Part shown: in pieces, positions 26,890-36,242 of the stretch
Layout: the number at the start of each line of letters is the position of its first letter
Position numbering within the stretch: position 1 is the stretch's first letter
NCBI GenBank assembly: GCA_963769765.1
Contig: CAVYNA010000005.1
Span: 124,001 to 188,000 of the forward strand
Direction of reading: 5' to 3'
Origin: Bog-756 sp963769765
GTDB taxonomy: Bacteria; Actinomycetota; Acidimicrobiia; Acidimicrobiales; RAAP-2
DNA length: 64,000 nt
Notes under the pieces: model-generated
What the model was told of the DNA's origin: nothing
Databases searched by the model: none
What the model saw: the letters and a program-made list of their open reading frames with translations, nothing else
Position numbers and translations under genes: made by a program

Positions 26890-28278
26890 TCAGTCCGTCC
26901 CCGCCCACCACGCACGCAGCCGGCGACGGGCCTCCTCCTCGCCGAGCGGTCCCTCCTCGAGCCGGAGCTCGAGCAGGTAGTCGAGCGCGCGCCCGACATC
27001 TCGACCCGGGGTGATGCCCAGCTCCTCCATCACCTGGGTCCCGTCGAGGTCCGGCCGGATGGCGTCGAGCTCCTCCCGCTCGCGGAGCTCCGCGATCCGC
27101 GTCACGAGCTCGTCCATCCTCCTCGCAAGCGCTCTGGCCTTGGCCTCGTTGCGGGTCGTGCAGTCACAGCGGGTGAGCTCGTTGAGGAGGTCGAGGAGCG
27201 GTCCCGCGTCACGGACGTAGCGGCGGACCGCCCGGTCGGTCCAGCCCAGTCGGTAGGTGTGGAACCGCAGGTGGAGGTTCACGAGCTCGCTGACCACGTC
27301 GACGTCCTCGCCGGAGTACTTGAGCGCCTGCATCCGCTGCCGGGTCATGCGCGCGCCGACCACCTCATGGTGGTGGAAGGTGACCCCACCCCCGGAGAAC
27401 GCCCGCGTCCTCGGCTTCCCGACGTCGTGGAAGAGCGCCGCGAGCCGGAGCAGCCGGTCGGGGCTCGTCTTGTCCACGACCGCCAGGGTGTGGGCGAGCA
27501 CGTCCTTGTGGCGGTGGATCGGATCCTGTTCGACGGCGAGCCCGGGCAGCTCCGGCAGGAACTCGTCGGCGATGCCGGTGTGCACCACGAACCAGAGGGC
27601 GACCGAGGGGACCGGGAGGACCATGATCTTGTCCAGCTCGTCGCGGATCCGCTCCGGCGAGACGATCGAGAGCCGGTGGTGGCCGGCACGCACGGCGTCG
27701 ACCAGCTCGGGCTCCGCCTCGAGATCGAGCGCCGCGGCGAATCGCGCGGCACGCAGCATCCGGAGTGGATCGTCTCCGAAGGAGACCTCCGGCGCGAGCG
27801 GCGTCCGCAGGCGCCGTCTCGAGAGATCGCCCAGGCCGTCGAAGGGGTCGATGAGCTCGAGTTCGGGGAGACGGAGCGCCATCGCGTTGATCGTGAAATC
27901 GCGCCGTCCCAGGTCCTCGTCGATGTTCGACCCGAACGAGACCACCGGCTTCCGGGAGTCCGGGCGGTAGACCTCCGCGCGGTGGGTGGTGATCTCATAG
28001 ACACGCCCGGCGTGCTTGGCGCCGATGGTGCCGAACGGTCTTCCCTGGGTCCACACCGCGTCCGCCCATCCGGCGAGGAGGCGCTCGATCTCGTCGGGCC
28101 TCGCGTCGGTCGTGAAGTCGAGGTCGCCGGCGGCGCCGTCGTTCGCGCTCGGCACCTTGGCGACGATGGCGTCCCGCACCGAGCCCCCCACCAAGTAGAG
28201 CGAGTGGCCCGCCGATCGGAACCGGTCGGAGAGATCGGCCGTGGCCTGCACCAATGGACGCAGTCGCTCGGGGAACAC
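26890..28278 (-). CDS. pcnA: CCA tRNA nucleotidyltransferase / poly(A) polymerase family
   Basis: 462 residues from the GTG at 28278. Nucleotidyltransferase head: YLVGGSVRDAI, DLDFTT (metal-binding Asp pair) and RRDFTINAMAL. An HD domain follows with HRHKDVLAHTLAVVD and LAALFHDVGKPRTR. It adds or repairs the CCA end of tRNA. Same position next to a DUF6049 gene and murJ as in Mycobacterium. Divergent from the DUF6049 gene at 28436. Confidence 0.94.
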   Translation of the reverse strand: MFPERLRPLVQATADLSDRFRSAGHSLYLVGGSVRDAIVAKVPSANDGAAGDLDFTTDARPDEIERLLAGWADAVWTQGRPFGTIGAKHAGRVYEITTHRAEVYRPDSRKPVVSFGSNIDEDLGRRDFTINAMALRLPELELIDPFDGLGDLSRRRLRTPLAPEVSFGDDPLRMLRAARFAAALDLEAEPELVDAVRAGHHRLSIVSPERIRDELDKIMVLPVPSVALWFVVHTGIADEFLPELPGLAVEQDPIHRHKDVLAHTLAVVDKTSPDRLLRLAALFHDVGKPRTRAFSGGGVTFHHHEVVGARMTRQRMQALKYSGEDVDVVSELVNLHLRFHTYRLGWTDRAVRRYVRDAGPLLDLLNELTRCDCTTRNEAKARALARRMDELVTRIAELREREELDAIRPDLDGTQVMEELGITPGRDVGRALDYLLELRLEEGPLGEEEARRRLRAWWAGTD

Positions 28279-28435
28279 GCGATGAGGGTAGTGCGGCTCG
28301 CCTAGGCTGCCGTCCGGAGTGGATCGGGTACGAGGCAGCTTCCGCCCGAGCGGCAGCGATCCCCCTGGCGTCGGGCCGGACGGGGAAGGGACCGCCCCGA
28401 CCATCGGGGTGGGACGACCACACGCCCGCTTCACC

Positions 28436-30571
28436 ATGCGGCTCGTCGCAGGCATCCTGCTCTTCGCCACGGCGATGACCACCGCCCTGTCGGTCGCGTC
28501 GACAGCGAGCTGGCCGGCCACGGGTGCCGAGACCGCGGTCGCCGCTCGTGCGACGGGCCCCGCCCTGAGCCTCATCGGCCAGTCGCCGTGGGTCGCGCCA
28601 GGCGGTCAGTTCGACCTCAAGCTCAAGGTCGTCGACCGCTCGCCCAACCGACGTCTCGGCATCTCCGTCGCCGTCTACCCGTGTCTCTCCAGTGTGTCGG
28701 CATTCGACCAGTCCGAGGCGCCTGCCGGGCCGACCGGCTCCCCCATCTCCTCCATGTCGACCCCGGTCGCCACCGACAGCCTGCCCCAGCTCGGCAACGG
28801 GGTGGTCGACCTTTCGATGCCGGTGGTCGTCGGGCAGACCAGCGCCTCCCCGCCGGCACCGTTCACCATCCACCTGACCTCGTCGGGCGCGCAGTGCGGT
28901 GCGTCCCCATCGGGCGTCTACCCGGTGCGCGTCCAGCTCGTCGACACCTCGGCCGGAACGCCGATCACCTCGTTCACCACCCATCTCGTCTTCACCGAGG
29001 CGGGATCCGGGACGCAACGCCTTCGCGTCGCGGTGGTGCTCCCCATCACGGTGACCCTCGGGCCCGCCGCCGAGCCCCCCGCGGCCGAGCTACGCGTCCG
29101 ACCGTCCGCCGCCCTCACCCCCCCGTCGAACGGCGCGGTCGCGGGGGTCGCCGGCGTCGCCGCAACCGCCGCCGAGCGCTACCCGACCGTGCCCCTCACC
29201 TTCGAGCCGAGCGGGCAGACCGTCGACCTGATCGGCCCGCGCGCCGCGTCGCTGACCGAGCTCGCCGCATCCCCGGCGGTCCACGAGGTCGCGGCGGCAC
29301 CGTTCGTACCGGTCAACGCCTCCGTCTTGGTGGCGAGCGGTCTCTCGAGCGAGCTCACCGCCCAGGTCCAACGCGGCACCGCGATCCTCGCAGCGTCGAA
29401 CCTGCACCCGGGTGGCACGCCGAGCCCCGGCGGTGCACCGGATCTCGGTGCATGGATCACCAATGACGGGATGGACGCCGCATCCGTCTCCTCGCTCGCG
29501 GCTGACGGCTACCGCCAGCTGGTGCTCCCATCGTCCGAGGTCGCCTCCCCGCCGACCAACGGCTCAACGGCTCAACCGTTCACGGTGACCGGGTCCCGCG
29601 GATCCCTCACCACGCTCGCCTCGAACGCCGACCTCGCCTCGCGCTTCCTCGCGGACCCCGGAAACCCGGTGCTCGCCGCACACCAGCTCGTCGCCGAGCT
29701 CGCACAGCTCTACTACGAGAAGCCCAATGCGATCACGCCCCGCGGGGTGGCCGTCGTCGCGCCGTCGTCGTGGGCCGCCGATCCGATCTTCGTCGACGCC
29801 CTGCTCTCCTCGCTCGAAGCCAACCCGATGATCCAACCGGTCACCGTCTCCGCGCTGTTCGACCTCTTCGCCTCCCCTACCAGTTGCAGAACCGGATGCC
29901 GTCTCCTCGGCTCGTCGACTGCGACCTCGCTGCCGACCGCCGCGATCAGGCTCGAGCGGCAGCGCATAGCCGGCTTCGCGGCTGCCGCGCCGACCGCGAA
30001 GGCCCTTGCCATCGACCTCGGTGACCTCGTCCTCGCGGGCGAGTCCGAAGCGCTCCGACCCGTCCAGCAGTCCGCCGTGGTCGGCAACGCCGGCGCAGCA
30101 CTCGAGGCGCAACTCGGGCAGCTGGGTGTGGCCGGCGACCGCACTGTGACGCTCACCAGCCGGCAGGGCACCGTGCCCATCACCATCGACAAGTCCGCGG
30201 GCTATCCCGTTCTCGCGACGATGACGCTCACGAGCGACAAGCTCCTGTTCGGTCCTGCCGGCACCACGCAGTGGACGCAGTCGGTCACGCTCGTCCACGC
30301 CACCAACGTCTACTTCGTCACCGTGCAGACCAGGACTTCGGGCGTCTTTCGCGTCGACATCTCCCTCCGTGCACCCGGAGGTCCGCTCCTCCTCGCGAGT
30401 GGAGCCGTCGACGTGCGATCGACGACGACCTCGGTGGTCGGCATCGCCCTGACCGCCGGCGCGGTGGTGGTGCTCGCCATCTGGTGGGTCCGCACCTGGG
30501 TGCGCCGGCGTGCGGCGAGCGACGACGGACCTGCCGACGACGATCGTCAACCCACACCCGTCGGCCGATGA
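28436..30571 (+). CDS. DUF6049 family secreted/membrane-anchored protein
   Basis: 711 residues from the ATG at 28436. A signal peptide occupies about residues 1-31, then a large extracytoplasmic region rich in Ala, Thr, Ser and Pro, and one C-terminal transmembrane helix (VVGIALTAGAVVVLAIWWV) with a short basic tail. Size, topology and position between pcnA and murJ match the DUF6049 proteins of actinobacteria such as Rv3909. The ATGA overlap with murJ suggests a role in cell-envelope assembly, but this is inference. Confidence 0.85.
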   Translation: MRLVAGILLFATAMTTALSVASTASWPATGAETAVAARATGPALSLIGQSPWVAPGGQFDLKLKVVDRSPNRRLGISVAVYPCLSSVSAFDQSEAPAGPTGSPISSMSTPVATDSLPQLGNGVVDLSMPVVVGQTSASPPAPFTIHLTSSGAQCGASPSGVYPVRVQLVDTSAGTPITSFTTHLVFTEAGSGTQRLRVAVVLPITVTLGPAAEPPAAELRVRPSAALTPPSNGAVAGVAGVAATAAERYPTVPLTFEPSGQTVDLIGPRAASLTELAASPAVHEVAAAPFVPVNASVLVASGLSSELTAQVQRGTAILAASNLHPGGTPSPGGAPDLGAWITNDGMDAASVSSLAADGYRQLVLPSSEVASPPTNGSTAQPFTVTGSRGSLTTLASNADLASRFLADPGNPVLAAHQLVAELAQLYYEKPNAITPRGVAVVAPSSWAADPIFVDALLSSLEANPMIQPVTVSALFDLFASPTSCRTGCRLLGSSTATSLPTAAIRLERQRIAGFAAAAPTAKALAIDLGDLVLAGESEALRPVQQSAVVGNAGAALEAQLGQLGVAGDRTVTLTSRQGTVPITIDKSAGYPVLATMTLTSDKLLFGPAGTTQWTQSVTLVHATNVYFVTVQTRTSGVFRVDISLRAPGGPLLLASGAVDVRSTTTSVVGIALTAGAVVVLAIWWVRTWVRRRAASDDGPADDDRQPTPVGR

Positions 30572-32388
30572 ACGAGCTCGAGATCGACGAGATCCCCTCG
30601 ACCGCGTCCGGCGAGGAGCGTCGACTCGCCGGCGCCACGGTCGGCATGGCGATCGGCACCCTCCTGTCGCGGATCACCGGGGTCGGCCGCGTCGTGGCGC
30701 TGTCGGCCGCGGTCAGCGGAGGTGGCTTCGCGGACGCCTACAACCTCGCGAACACAACGCCGAACATCCTCACCGACATCGTGATCGGCGGCGTGCTCTC
30801 CGCAACCTTCGTGCCGGTCTTCGTCGACTACCTCAGCACGCGCCGAGGGGAGGAGGCGTGGCGCGCGATCTCCTCAGTGGTGACCGTGACGATCGGGATC
30901 CTCGTCGTCTCGACGGTTGCGTTCTTCATATTCGCCCCGTCCATCGTCGATCTCTATACCGTCACCAACCACCACGCGGACGTCCACCAGCAACAGCAGG
31001 TGGCGGTCTTCCTGCTGCGTTGGTTCGTCCCCCAGCTGACGTGCTACGGGCTCATCGCACTCTTCACGGCGCTCCTCAACGCGCGCTACAAGTTCGCCGC
31101 CCCCATGTTCGTGCCGATCGCCAACAATCTGGTGGTCATCGCGGTGCTCCTCGGGTTCCACGCGATGGTGCCCCACCCGACGCTCGCCTCGGTCGACGCG
31201 AACCACCACGGGCTGGTGCTGCTCGCATTCGGGACGACCCTCGGTGTCGTGGTACAGGCCGGATTGTTGGTGCCGTCGCTGCTGCGCGCCGATTTGCACA
31301 TCCGCCCGATCTTCCAGCCGCTCCACCCGGCGGTGCGAACGATCACGCGGCTCGCCGGGTGGACATTCGGGTTCGTGCTCACCAACCAGGTCGCGCTGGT
31401 GATCATCCTCGCCCTTGCGGACGGAGCGAAGGTCCCGGGGGCGGTCTCCGCGTACAGCTACGCGTACACGTTCTTCCAACTTCCCTACGGGGTCATCGCC
31501 GTCTCCATCATGAGCGCGGTCACCCCGTCGCTCGCCAAGCACTGGGCCGAGGGCGATCTCCTCGCGTTCCGTCGGCGGATGTCGTTCGGCCTGCGCGCCA
31601 TGCTCGCGATCGTGATCCCATCGGCGGTCGGGATGCTGATCCTGTCCCACCCGCTCATCGAGCTGGTCCTCGCCCACGGCGCGATGACCCGTGCCCAGGC
31701 GGACACGACCGGGGCCGCGCTAGCGATGTTCTCGGTGGGCCTGCCCGGGTTCTGCACCTTCTTGTACATGGTGCGCATGCTCCAGGCGATGCAGGACACG
31801 CGGACCGCGTTCCAGCTCTACCTCGTCGAGAACGGGCTCAACGTCGCCTTCGGGCTCCTCCTGGTCGGACCGCTCGGCGTGCGCGGACTCGCGCTCTCCC
31901 TCTCGATCGCCTACTCGCTCGCGGCCTGGCTCGCACTCGAGGTGATCCGGCGGCGGCTCGGTGGGCTCGGTGGTCAGGCCCTCGTCGCGCCGGTCGGTCA
32001 TGTGCTCGTCGCAAGCGGCGTCATGGCGGTGGCGACCGTGCTCGCGCTCAGCGCGTCCAGCGCGTCGTCCGGGGTGGGCCTGCTCGGTCGGGTCGTTCTC
32101 GCCGTCGTCGTCGGAGCCCTCGCCTACGTGGCGACTGCGGCCACTCTCGCCGCCCGCGCGACGCGTGCCGCCGGCGGAGGTCGGCCCGTCCGACCCGAAA
32201 CGGTCGGAGCGGACGCCGCGCCACCTTCCGCACCGTCGCTCGACGACACGGACCTGCTCCCCGACGCGCCGTTCCGTGGCAGACTCGACGGCGAGTCAGG
32301 CGGCCGATCGCTCCGCACCCTTCGCCCGGTGGGGAGCGATCCCGGGGAGGAGAACGTCCATGGCCCGGATCCGGGTGGTAACCGATAG
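30568..32388 (+). CDS. murJ: Lipid II flippase MurJ
   Basis: 606 residues. Fourteen or so hydrophobic helices start with GATVGMAIGTLLSRITGVGRVVAL, followed by the family marker NTTPNILTDIVIGGVLSATFVPVF. It moves lipid II across the cytoplasmic membrane for peptidoglycan synthesis. The C-terminal 75 residues are hydrophilic. Unlike Mycobacterium MurJ, there is no kinase-like or long extracellular fusion. Start overlaps the DUF6049 stop; the end overlaps degV by 29 bases. Confidence 0.95.
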   Translation: MNELEIDEIPSTASGEERRLAGATVGMAIGTLLSRITGVGRVVALSAAVSGGGFADAYNLANTTPNILTDIVIGGVLSATFVPVFVDYLSTRRGEEAWRAISSVVTVTIGILVVSTVAFFIFAPSIVDLYTVTNHHADVHQQQQVAVFLLRWFVPQLTCYGLIALFTALLNARYKFAAPMFVPIANNLVVIAVLLGFHAMVPHPTLASVDANHHGLVLLAFGTTLGVVVQAGLLVPSLLRADLHIRPIFQPLHPAVRTITRLAGWTFGFVLTNQVALVIILALADGAKVPGAVSAYSYAYTFFQLPYGVIAVSIMSAVTPSLAKHWAEGDLLAFRRRMSFGLRAMLAIVIPSAVGMLILSHPLIELVLAHGAMTRAQADTTGAALAMFSVGLPGFCTFLYMVRMLQAMQDTRTAFQLYLVENGLNVAFGLLLVGPLGVRGLALSLSIAYSLAAWLALEVIRRRLGGLGGQALVAPVGHVLVASGVMAVATVLALSASSASSGVGLLGRVVLAVVVGALAYVATAATLAARATRAAGGGRPVRPETVGADAAPPSAPSLDDTDLLPDAPFRGRLDGESGGRSLRTLRPVGSDPGEENVHGPDPGGNR

Positions 32389-33202
32389 CGCGTGCGACCT
32401 GACGACGGACCTCGCCGCAGCGAACGACATCGTCGTCGTGCCGCTCACCATCCGCTTCGGCGAGGAGGAGTTCGTCGACGGCGCCTCGCTCTCGCCGGAG
32501 GAGTTCTGGACCAAGTGCGCGGCAAGCCCCGTGCTGCCCGAGACGGCCGCACCCTCCCCGGGGGCGTTCCAGACCGCCTTCACCGATGCGGCCGACGAAG
32601 GCTTCGACGGCGTCATCTGTCTCGACCTCTCAGCGGGCGTCTCGGCCACCTTCCAGGCGGCGACCGCCGCTGCCAGAGCCGTCGCCGATCGGATCCCGGT
32701 CCGCGTCGTCGACACCCGTTCGCTCACGATGGGCCTGGGGCTGATGGTCCTGGACGTCGCCGAGGCGGCGGCCGGCGGGGCCGGGCTCGACGAGCTCGTC
32801 GCCCGAGCCGAGGCCCTCATCCCGCGGACCTCCGTGCTCGGGGTCGTCGACACCCTCGAGCATCTCGAGAAGGGTGGCCGCATCGGCGGCGCACGAGCGC
32901 TGCTCGGGTCGCTGCTCTCGATCAAACCGGTCGTGACTCTGGTCGAAGGGGTCGTCGAGGAGGAGTCGAAGCAGCGCACCCGTCCGCGGTCACTGCAGTA
33001 CCTCGCGGACAAAGCCACGTCCTCGCCGCCGATCAGCCGGATCGCCGTCGCCAACGGCTCTGCGAAGGACCTCGACCACTTCCTGCGCCTTCTCGAGGGG
33101 GTCAAGTCCGAGCACCCGCTCGTCGTGTGCGACCTCGGTCCGGTCGTCGGTGCGCACACCGGTCCCGGCACGATCGGCATCTGCGTGGTCACCGTCGACT
33201 GA
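32360..33202 (+). CDS. DegV family fatty-acid-binding protein
   Basis: 280 residues. DegV markers are VVTDSACDLT at the start, SPGAFQTAF, CLDLSAGVSATFQAA, VVDTRSLTMGLGL, and LEHLEKGGRIGGARALLGSLLSIKPV. Family members bind a fatty acid between two domains and, in Firmicutes, hand it to the kinase FakA; no fakA is seen here. The ATG lies inside the end of murJ, after GGGGAGGAG, so translation is probably coupled. Confidence 0.93.
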   Translation: MARIRVVTDSACDLTTDLAAANDIVVVPLTIRFGEEEFVDGASLSPEEFWTKCAASPVLPETAAPSPGAFQTAFTDAADEGFDGVICLDLSAGVSATFQAATAAARAVADRIPVRVVDTRSLTMGLGLMVLDVAEAAAGGAGLDELVARAEALIPRTSVLGVVDTLEHLEKGGRIGGARALLGSLLSIKPVVTLVEGVVEEESKQRTRPRSLQYLADKATSSPPISRIAVANGSAKDLDHFLRLLEGVKSEHPLVVCDLGPVVGAHTGPGTIGICVVTVD

Positions 33203-33249
33203 TCCGCCGTCGAGCTGGGAGTTTCCAGCGCGACGAGTAACCTGCCGCC

Positions 33250-33603
33250 ATGGTGTCCTCTCCCGAGCCAGCTCCCACTCGACCGTCCGCCGCGGGTCTC
33301 ATCGGGGACCTCCCCTCGAGGGCCACGTCCTCCGTGGACACGCTCGTCGAGCTCCTGCGCGACAAGACGGTCCGTCCGGCGACTCTCGCGACCCGGGCGA
33401 TCGTCTTCGGAATCATCGTGCTGGCCGCGAGCGTTGTCACGGTCACCTTGCTCGCGATCACGCTCATCCGCATCCTCACCGTCTACGCGTTCGACGGCCG
33501 CGTCTGGCTGTCGGACCTGGTGGTGGGCGCACTTTTCGTGATCGCGGGGCTCGTCGCATGGAGGTTCCGGCGCACGCCCGACGCCGGCCACCAAGGGGCC
33601 TAG
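33250..33603 (+). CDS. Small membrane protein upstream of trxB
   Basis: 117 residues with two transmembrane segments (about residues 49-75 and 87-106) and no recognisable family. The stop codon touches the trxB ATG with no bases between, so the two are translated together. A link to thioredoxin or to envelope assembly is only suggested by position. Confidence 0.7.
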   Translation: MVSSPEPAPTRPSAAGLIGDLPSRATSSVDTLVELLRDKTVRPATLATRAIVFGIIVLAASVVTVTLLAITLIRILTVYAFDGRVWLSDLVVGALFVIAGLVAWRFRRTPDAGHQGA

Positions 33604-34572
33604 ATGACCGAGGACCGTGAGGTGGTGATCGTGGGCTCAGGCCCGGCGGGGCTCACCGCGGCGATCTACGCGGCCCGTGCACAGCTGGCGCCGCTCGTCA
33701 TCGAGGGCGAGCCGTCCTCGACGTCCGATCAACCCGGAGGCCAGCTCATGTTGACCACCGAGGTCGAGAACTACCCGGGCTTCGTCGACGGGATCATGGG
33801 GCCGGAGCTCATGACGGCCTTCCGCCAGCAGGCGGCGCGGTTCGGCGCCGAATTCCTCACGGCCAAGGCCTCCAAGATCGACCTGTCGGCGCGTCCGTTC
33901 TCGATCTGGGTGGCGGATCCGGACGAAGCCGAGCCGGCCTACCGGGCCGAGGCCCTCGTCATCGCGACCGGCGCCCGCTCGCTGATGCTCGACCTACCCA
34001 ACGAGGAGCGCCTCCTCGGCTACGGCGTCTCGACGTGCGCGACCTGCGACGGCTTCTTCTTCCGTGATCGGAAGATCGCGGTCGTCGGTGGCGGTGACTC
34101 CGCCCTGGAAGAGGCGCTCTTCCTCACCCGGTTCGCCGACTCGGTCACGGTGATCCACCGGCGCCACGAGCTGCGCGCGTCGAAGGTCATGCAGCAGCGG
34201 GCGTTCGACAACGAGAAGATCTCCTTCCTCTGGAACGCGGTGGTCATCGACGTCCTCGGGGACAACACCGTCTGCGGGGTGCGCGTGCGCGACACCGTCA
34301 CCGGCGAGGAGTCGGAGCTCGAGCTCGCCGGTCTGTTCGTCGCCATCGGGCACGAGCCGAATACCGGACTGTTCAAGGGCCAGCTCGAGATGGAAGAGAG
34401 CGGCTATCTCCGCACGTTCGACGGCACCCGGACGAGCGTCGAGGGCGTGTTCGCCTGCGGGGACGTGCAGGACCACCGGTACCGGCAGGCCATCACCGCG
34501 GCTGGTTCGGGCTGCATGGCGGCGATCGACGTCGAGCGCTGGCTCGAGGAGCGCCACGCCCGAACGCACTGA
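33604..34572 (+). CDS. trxB: Thioredoxin reductase
   Basis: 322 residues. FAD-binding GSGPAGLTAAIYAARA, redox-active Cys145 and Cys148 in CATC, NADPH-binding VVGGGDSALEEALFL and the final FACGDVQDHRYRQAITAAGSGCMAA. It reduces thioredoxin with NADPH. trxA follows 104 bases later. The trxB-trxA-cwlM-parB order matches Mycobacterium. Confidence 0.97.
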   Translation: MTEDREVVIVGSGPAGLTAAIYAARAQLAPLVIEGEPSSTSDQPGGQLMLTTEVENYPGFVDGIMGPELMTAFRQQAARFGAEFLTAKASKIDLSARPFSIWVADPDEAEPAYRAEALVIATGARSLMLDLPNEERLLGYGVSTCATCDGFFFRDRKIAVVGGGDSALEEALFLTRFADSVTVIHRRHELRASKVMQQRAFDNEKISFLWNAVVIDVLGDNTVCGVRVRDTVTGEESELELAGLFVAIGHEPNTGLFKGQLEMEESGYLRTFDGTRTSVEGVFACGDVQDHRYRQAITAAGSGCMAAIDVERWLEERHARTH

Positions 34573-34676
34573 CCGACGGGGCCTGCGGGAATCAGTCCGG
34601 GGTGCGGGGCGTTGACCTAGCGTGTCGGATGCACCGCACCGACCAGATCACGAGCAGTCCGGAGGGAACAGCCGCC

Positions 34677-35003
34677 ATGAGTGAGAAGATGCAGACGTTG
34701 ACGGACGCTAGCTTTGACGAGCATGTCAAGGCCTCGGACGTCCCTGTGCTGGTCGACTTCTGGGCCGAATGGTGTGGTCCATGCAAGATGATTGCCCCGG
34801 TGCTCGAGGAGATCGCGGCCGAGCAGGCCGGCAAGCTCGAGATCGCCAAGCTCAACATCGACGACAACCTGGATGTGACCAGGAGGTTCGACGTCATGAG
34901 CATCCCCACGCTGATCCTCTTCAAGGACGGGGAGCCCACGGCACGCATCGTCGGGGCGAAGGGCAAGGGTCAGCTGCTCCAGGAGATCGCCGCCCACCTC
35001 TGA
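34677..35003 (+). CDS. trxA: Thioredoxin
   Basis: 108 residues from the ATG at 34677 with GGAGGG upstream. Active site WCGPC in VDFWAEWCGPCKMIAPVLEE and the cis-Pro in SIPTLILFKDGE. Cytoplasmic disulfide reductase fed by the adjacent TrxB. Confidence 0.97.
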   Translation: MSEKMQTLTDASFDEHVKASDVPVLVDFWAEWCGPCKMIAPVLEEIAAEQAGKLEIAKLNIDDNLDVTRRFDVMSIPTLILFKDGEPTARIVGAKGKGQLLQEIAAHL

Positions 35004-35061
35004 ATCCGCAGCGGGCGCCTCTGACCTGCGGCGCTGACCGGGCGGGTCTCGCGGGTCATCG

Positions 35062-36051
35062 GTGACCGCAGACGCCGAGATCAACCTGGCCTACGGGGAC
35101 GAAGGACCCGCCGTTGCCGACGTCCAGAGCCGTCTCGAAGCGCTGGGCTTCGCCCGCGGCTTCGACGAATTGGGCTCCTACCGCGACGGCACACGTGCGG
35201 CCGTGGAGGCCTTCCAGTACCGCCGCGGCCTCCGGCTCGACGGGACCTGCGGTCCGCAGACCTGGTCGGCGTTGGTCGAGGCCGGACGCAAGCTCGGCGA
35301 CCGGTTCTTGTACCGCCGCTCGCCGATGCTCCGTGGAGACGACGTCGCGGAGCTCCAGCAGCGGCTCAGCGCCCTCGGCTTCGACACCGGTCGGGTGGAC
35401 GGCATCTTCGGCGACCTCACGTCGCGGGCCCTCGGGGAGTTCCAGCGAAACGTCGGGTTGCCGGTCGACGGCATCGCCGGTGCGGCGACCCTCGCGGAGC
35501 TGCTCCTGCTCGGCACGCGGCACGCGAAGACCGAATTGGTGGCTTCGGTGCGCGACCGCGTCGCCCTCCGCCAGGCACCGCGCACCCTGGCCGGTCGCCG
35601 GATCGCGATCGGCGAGGAGGGGGGCCTCGACGCCGTGCTCGGCGCGGTCCGTCGCCGCCTCGCACAGGACGGCGCCCTGGTCACGACGCACCACCATCCT
35701 GACGACTCCGTCCAGGCCTCCGAAGCCAACGCCGGCGAAGCGGACGTCTACGTCGGGATCCGGCTCGGGAGCGGGGACCCCCACTGCTCGACGGCCTACT
35801 ACGCCGGGTACCGCTACTCCTCGCCGGGAGGACGTCGGCTCGCGGAGCTCCTCCAGGTCGCGCTCACCAGCTCACTCGGCCTGCCCGACCAGGGCAGTCG
35901 GGGCATGTCGGTGCCGCTGCTGCGCGAGACGCGGATGCCGGCCGTCCTCTGCGAGATCAGCCCCGCGGCGGTGGTCGTCGAGCAGACCGCCGCAATCGCC
36001 GCGGCGGTGCGTGACTCCCTCGCGGACTGGGCCGGCTCCGCTTGGGACTGA
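35062..36051 (+). CDS. cwlM: CwlM-like peptidoglycan-binding protein with degenerate amidase domain
   Basis: 329 residues with a GTG start and no signal peptide. Two peptidoglycan-binding type 1 repeats (about 12-75 and 85-150) precede an amidase_3-like domain. The first zinc-His motif of active amidases (DPGHGG) is replaced around residues 184-188 by GEEGG, and the second His (in SIHAN) is Arg234. Only the final Glu298 in VLCEIS is kept. CwlM of Mycobacterium is a cytoplasmic regulator of MurA and lies in the same place. I infer a regulator rather than a hydrolase. Confidence 0.85.
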   Translation: MTADAEINLAYGDEGPAVADVQSRLEALGFARGFDELGSYRDGTRAAVEAFQYRRGLRLDGTCGPQTWSALVEAGRKLGDRFLYRRSPMLRGDDVAELQQRLSALGFDTGRVDGIFGDLTSRALGEFQRNVGLPVDGIAGAATLAELLLLGTRHAKTELVASVRDRVALRQAPRTLAGRRIAIGEEGGLDAVLGAVRRRLAQDGALVTTHHHPDDSVQASEANAGEADVYVGIRLGSGDPHCSTAYYAGYRYSSPGGRRLAELLQVALTSSLGLPDQGSRGMSVPLLRETRMPAVLCEISPAAVVVEQTAAIAAAVRDSLADWAGSAWD

Positions 36052-36108
36052 GCCAGCGGGTGGGCAGACGCGGGTCCACCTCCAGGTGAGGTCTCGATAT
36101 CCCGTAAT

Positions 36109-36133
36109 CCACAACCTGTGCATGAGGTTGTGG
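36109..36133. terminator. Inverted repeat between convergent cwlM and parB
   Basis: A perfect nine-base stem, CCACAACCT at 36109-36117 with AGGTTGTGG at 36125-36133, encloses seven bases. It sits between two converging 3' ends, where a bidirectional terminator is expected, but there is no U-run. The arms also contain DnaA-box-like TCGTCCACA (36136-36128 on the minus strand), so an alternative is protein binding near the origin. Confidence 0.45.
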
Positions 36134-36242
36134 ACGAAGCTCCAGCAATGCTTCAGGGATGTGAACTCTCACGCTGAGTGGTCAATTACTGCGAACTGCT
36201 GGGCTGCCGGGGTCCGAGCCATCACAGAGAGTGGTCAACCGC

